DNA of 48,574 bases, from positions 495 through 49,068 of the forward strand of contig JAAXJC010000035.1 in NCBI GenBank assembly GCA_012270045.1, given 5' to 3'. Made by a program: the position numbers and the translations under genes. How positions within the stretch are numbered: the stretch's first letter is position 1; every line of letters starts with the position of its first letter. Under the pieces are notes generated by a model. It was given only the letters and a program-made list of their open reading frames with translations, did not search any database and was not told the DNA's origin. Origin of the DNA: Luminiphilus sp. (GTDB taxonomy: Bacteria > Pseudomonadota > Gammaproteobacteria > Pseudomonadales > Halieaceae). Positions 45,979 to 48,574 of this stretch are shown here, piece by piece.

Positions 45979-46076
45979 AGGGCGACGAACAGGGATTGCA
46001 ACCTGACCTGGAATCGCCCGTGTGTTTGTGTACTTGGCGTGGCCATCGTAACAGAGGAGCTACGCGGGGGTAGAAG

Positions 46077-47594
46077 ATGCGCATAGCCATCATTGGCGCA
46101 GGAATTTCCGGCATCGCAGCCGCGCAATCCCTGCGCAAAACCGGCCACGACGTACAGGTCTTTGAAAAGTCCAAGCAGATCGGCGGCGTCTGGAATCTGG
46201 GCTATCCCCAGGTTCGGTTACAGAACACCCGTGACCACTACCGCCTCATGGATGTTCCCTGGAGCAGCCGACCCGACAGACATCCCACCAGCGCGCAAAT
46301 TCAGAAGCACCTCCATGAGGCCATCGATAAGCTGGATTTGACGGTCAACCTGGGGCACGAGGTGACCCGACTCGAGGAAACCCAAGCCGGCTGGCGACTG
46401 CATTACCGGGATGGCGAGACTGCCGGCCAGCAGGAGTTCGATTTCGTCATCCCCTCGATTGGCCAGTATTCAGATGACAAACCGTTACCGGAATTTCCCG
46501 GCCAGGCGTCCTTCCGGGGCAGTGTCATCACCGAGCGCGAGATCAGGGATCTCAGTGTCTTTGCAGGCAAGAAGGTGCTGGTGGTGGGCTTTGGTAAAAG
46601 CGCCCTGGACATGGCGACCTTTGCCGTGGAGCAGGCCAGTGAGGTGAACCATATTTTCCGCACGCCCCGCTGGATGATTCCTTTCAATATCCTGGGCATC
46701 CATTATTCTCGCTTGCTGTTCTGCCGACTGGGCACGGTGTTGATGCCCAGCTGGGTGCAACCGAATGCTTTCGAGGGGTTTATTCATCGCAGGCTGGGTT
46801 TCCTGGTCCGTGGTAACTGGGCGGTGGTAAAGAGCATCGCCAAAGTCCAGAAGTACGTTATGGGCCTGGGTCGAAGCGATACCGTGAAACGTCGACTGGC
46901 CTTACTGACACCGGACCACGATCTGGTCGGTGATTTCCGCTCCGCGGCGGCCATGCAGCCCCAAATGTACACGCGATACGTCGCCCAGGAGCGGCTCATT
47001 CCCCGTCGGGGGGAATTGGCTTCCTTCACTGAGACTGGCGTGGTGCTTGAGGATGGTCATGCCATCGACTGTGACCTGGTGGTGCTCAGTCTGGGTTCCG
47101 GCTCACCGGTATTTCCCTTCATGCCCGAAGAATATCGCTGCCTGTTGGAGAGTGAGCCCGATGGCGTTCAGCTCTATCGCCATATGTTGCACCCCCGCAT
47201 ACCCCGCATGGCCTTCGCGGGCTTCAATCACGGTTTCATGCACGTGCCAGCCGTGGAGGTGGGTATGTTATGGCTGTCTGCGGTCCTTGCCGGCGACCTG
47301 GCGCTACCCAGCGCTGAGGAAATGGAGCAGAGCATGGCCAATGTGCTGCAATGGAAGCGCGATCACGTGAATTTTGAGCCGTCGCGCTCCTGTGCGGTGA
47401 ACACCCGGTTTCAGCAGTACCTGGATGTGCTGCTACAGGAGCTTGGACTCAATCCCTACCGCAAGATGCCCAACGTTTTCGCCGAACTGTTCAGCCAGTA
47501 CGGCCCGGATGACTACGTGGGAATTTATGAGGAATATCGGGCGGCCCGGACCGAGGGCGGCGAGCCCATGCGAACACTGGCACTGGATACCTGA
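46077..47594 (+). CDS. Flavin-containing monooxygenase
   Basis: A 505-residue class B-type flavoprotein. FAD fold IAIIGAGISGIAAAQSL with IGGVWNLG, and a second nucleotide fold VLVVGFGKSALDMA for NADPH. The usual FMO/BVMO fingerprint (F-x-G-x3-H-x3) between the two folds is represented by SFRGSVITEREI, lacking the histidine. It resembles N- or S-oxygenating or Baeyer-Villiger relatives; substrate unknown. Controlled by the divergent TetR gene and its tandem operator. Confidence 0.85.
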   Translation: MRIAIIGAGISGIAAAQSLRKTGHDVQVFEKSKQIGGVWNLGYPQVRLQNTRDHYRLMDVPWSSRPDRHPTSAQIQKHLHEAIDKLDLTVNLGHEVTRLEETQAGWRLHYRDGETAGQQEFDFVIPSIGQYSDDKPLPEFPGQASFRGSVITEREIRDLSVFAGKKVLVVGFGKSALDMATFAVEQASEVNHIFRTPRWMIPFNILGIHYSRLLFCRLGTVLMPSWVQPNAFEGFIHRRLGFLVRGNWAVVKSIAKVQKYVMGLGRSDTVKRRLALLTPDHDLVGDFRSAAAMQPQMYTRYVAQERLIPRRGELASFTETGVVLEDGHAIDCDLVVLSLGSGSPVFPFMPEEYRCLLESEPDGVQLYRHMLHPRIPRMAFAGFNHGFMHVPAVEVGMLWLSAVLAGDLALPSAEEMEQSMANVLQWKRDHVNFEPSRSCAVNTRFQQYLDVLLQELGLNPYRKMPNVFAELFSQYGPDDYVGIYEEYRAARTEGGEPMRTLALDT

Positions 47595-47889
47595 AGTTAA
47601 CAGGGTTTTGCTTACCCCTGTTGGCGACTCTGCGCGCCGCTGAAACAGTAGCGATCGGCTGTCAAAGCCTATAGCGTAGTGGACTACCCTTGACGACCCA
47701 GGGCGGTACACCACAGGCGCCATAGCGGAGTCAGCCAGTGCAGCATGAAATTCAAACACTCGTTCGACGAGTCGGTTCTGACGGGGCAAGTCCCTGTCGC
47801 GCCAGTGGTTTACCCGAGCCTCTATGCCGGCCGGCCAGATCCGGTTCGCCCGGGGTTGCCTGGTGTGTCTGCCGGGGCGCTGCCAACTG
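47595..47889. other. Intergenic region before DUF1611 gene
   Basis: About 295 bp without a firm gene. Inverted arms AACAGGG (47599-47605) and CCCTGTT (47616-47622) directly after the monooxygenase stop could form a hairpin, but no T-run follows. An in-frame ATG at 47824 lies in this gap and is an alternative start for the next gene. Confidence 0.35.
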
Positions 47890-48574
47890 ATGGATCTGCA
47901 GCCGCCCCATCTGCTGTTCCTGGGTGATGTGGTCAATCCCCTGGATGCCAAAACCGCCATGGGTGTCCTGGATTGGCGACCGGAGGACTGTATTGGGCAG
48001 TTCCGTTTGCCAGGCTGTGGTGTTGATCTGGGATTGCCCGACCTGACCCCGGAGGCGGCGGTGGCGCTGGGCGCGAAAAGCCTGCTACTCGGTGTCGCTC
48101 CCCTGGGGGGAGACCTGGCCTCTCCGTGGGTGGCATCGATTCGTGCCGCCCTGGAAAGTGGCCTGTCGGTGGTGAGTGGCCTGCACCAAAGGCTGGCTGA
48201 TATCCCGGAGCTGCAGCTGGCAGCCGAGGCCACCGGCGTGGCCCTGGTCGACGTTAGAGTGCCACCCCGCGACATTGGCATTGGTTCCGGGCGCAAGCGC
48301 AGCGGCAACCGACTTCTGACAGTGGGCACCGACTGCTGTGTGGGTAAGAAATACACCGCTCTGGCGGTCGCCAGGGCGCTGACCGATGCGGGCGTTGATG
48401 CCACCTTTCGTGCCACCGGGCAAACCGGGATTATGATCGCGGGTAGTGGCATCCCGGTGGATGGGGTTGTCGCCGACTTCCTGTCCGGTGCATGCTAACA
48501 ATTGCCACCCGACGCGGCTGATAATCATTGGGAGGTCATCGAAGGGCAGGGGTCGCGGTTTCAGCCCGCCTATG
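47890..48574 (+). pseudogene. DUF1611/DgcN-like gene with in-frame TAA, truncated by window end
   Basis: Family-like sequence begins MDLQPPHLLFLGD and continues WRPEDCIGQFRLPGC, the P-loop TVGTDCCVGKKYTALAVA and RATGQTGIMIAGSGIPVDGVVADF. A TAA stop at 48496-48498 interrupts the frame after SGAC. The same frame goes on with HWEVIEGQGSRFQPAY to the window edge, matching the usual family continuation. So the gene is either disrupted, carries a sequencing error, or is expressed as a short product. DgcN is a D-glutamate N-acetyltransferase; other DUF1611 proteins are uncharacterised. The start could also be ATG 47824. TAA cannot be read as selenocysteine. Confidence 0.78.

Noticed and set aside
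47745-47927. A separate 60-codon gene before the DUF1611 homologue
   Set aside because: Proline/alanine/glycine-rich translation with no family features, overlapping the DUF1611 start in another frame.
48496-48498. In-frame stop in the DUF1611 gene as a selenocysteine codon
   Set aside because: The window encodes Sec machinery, but this stop is TAA, not TGA.

Overview
The window looks like a chromosomal segment of a free-living, aerobic, probably marine Gammaproteobacterium. The clues are high GC, Cellvibrionales/Pseudomonadales-style TonB-dependent receptors with an EEVVVTARKR box, a PQQ alcohol dehydrogenase, sulfatases, a Rieske oxygenase and a SelA/SelB/tRNA-Sec set. No species can be named from the sequence alone. 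Genes are densely packed, many in operons with 4-bp ATGA/GTGA overlaps. No transposase, integrase, CRISPR array or rRNA was seen.

Layout. 360-1063: a membrane-protein/XRE-regulator pair with an operator-like promoter. 1190-4630: selenocysteine machinery selA-selB-tRNA-Sec, all on the minus strand. 4860-8411: acyl-CoA carboxyltransferase, mini biotin carrier and exported amidohydrolase. 8779-11052: TonB-dependent receptor with a terminator. 11331-12539: saccharopine dehydrogenase-like reductase. 12611-16970: a compact four-gene minus-strand operon (CuyA/DcyD-type lyase, histidinol-dehydrogenase-like enzyme, DegT-type aminotransferase, Asp/Glu-type racemase) that reads as an aminosulfonate or amino-alcohol catabolic pathway. 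17241-17920: a second membrane-protein/XRE pair. 18085-19853: Tag-like glycosylase and sterol desaturase. 19861-25738: amidase, opine-dehydrogenase/hydroxyacyl-CoA-dehydrogenase fusion and PQQ quinohaemoprotein. 25844-31907: zinc alcohol dehydrogenase, MFS transporter, SDR and second TonB receptor. 32161-39530: alkylsulfatase, FGly-type sulfatase, aldehyde dehydrogenase and GMC oxidoreductase with its small subunit. 39798-44754: aromatic-acid MFS transporter divergent from Rieske alpha/beta, an isochorismatase-like protein and an SDR. 44866-48574: ABM-domain protein, TetR regulator divergent from a flavin monooxygenase, and a DUF1611/DgcN-like gene interrupted by an in-frame TAA and running off the window edge.

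How the genes fit together. Most of the window is catabolic: outer-membrane uptake, oxidation of alcohols and aldehydes, ring oxygenation, removal of sulfate or sulfite, and MFS transport. The most interesting candidate system is the 12.6-17.0 kb operon. Its enzymes would convert an amino-sulfo-alcohol such as D-cysteinolate to cysteate, racemise it, and cleave it to pyruvate, ammonia and sulfite; this is inference. Other points of note are the isochorismatase-like protein with all three catalytic residues replaced, the two-dehydrogenase fusion, the paralogous regulator/membrane modules, and a tRNA-Sec whose acceptor plus T helix seems one pair shorter than in E. coli.
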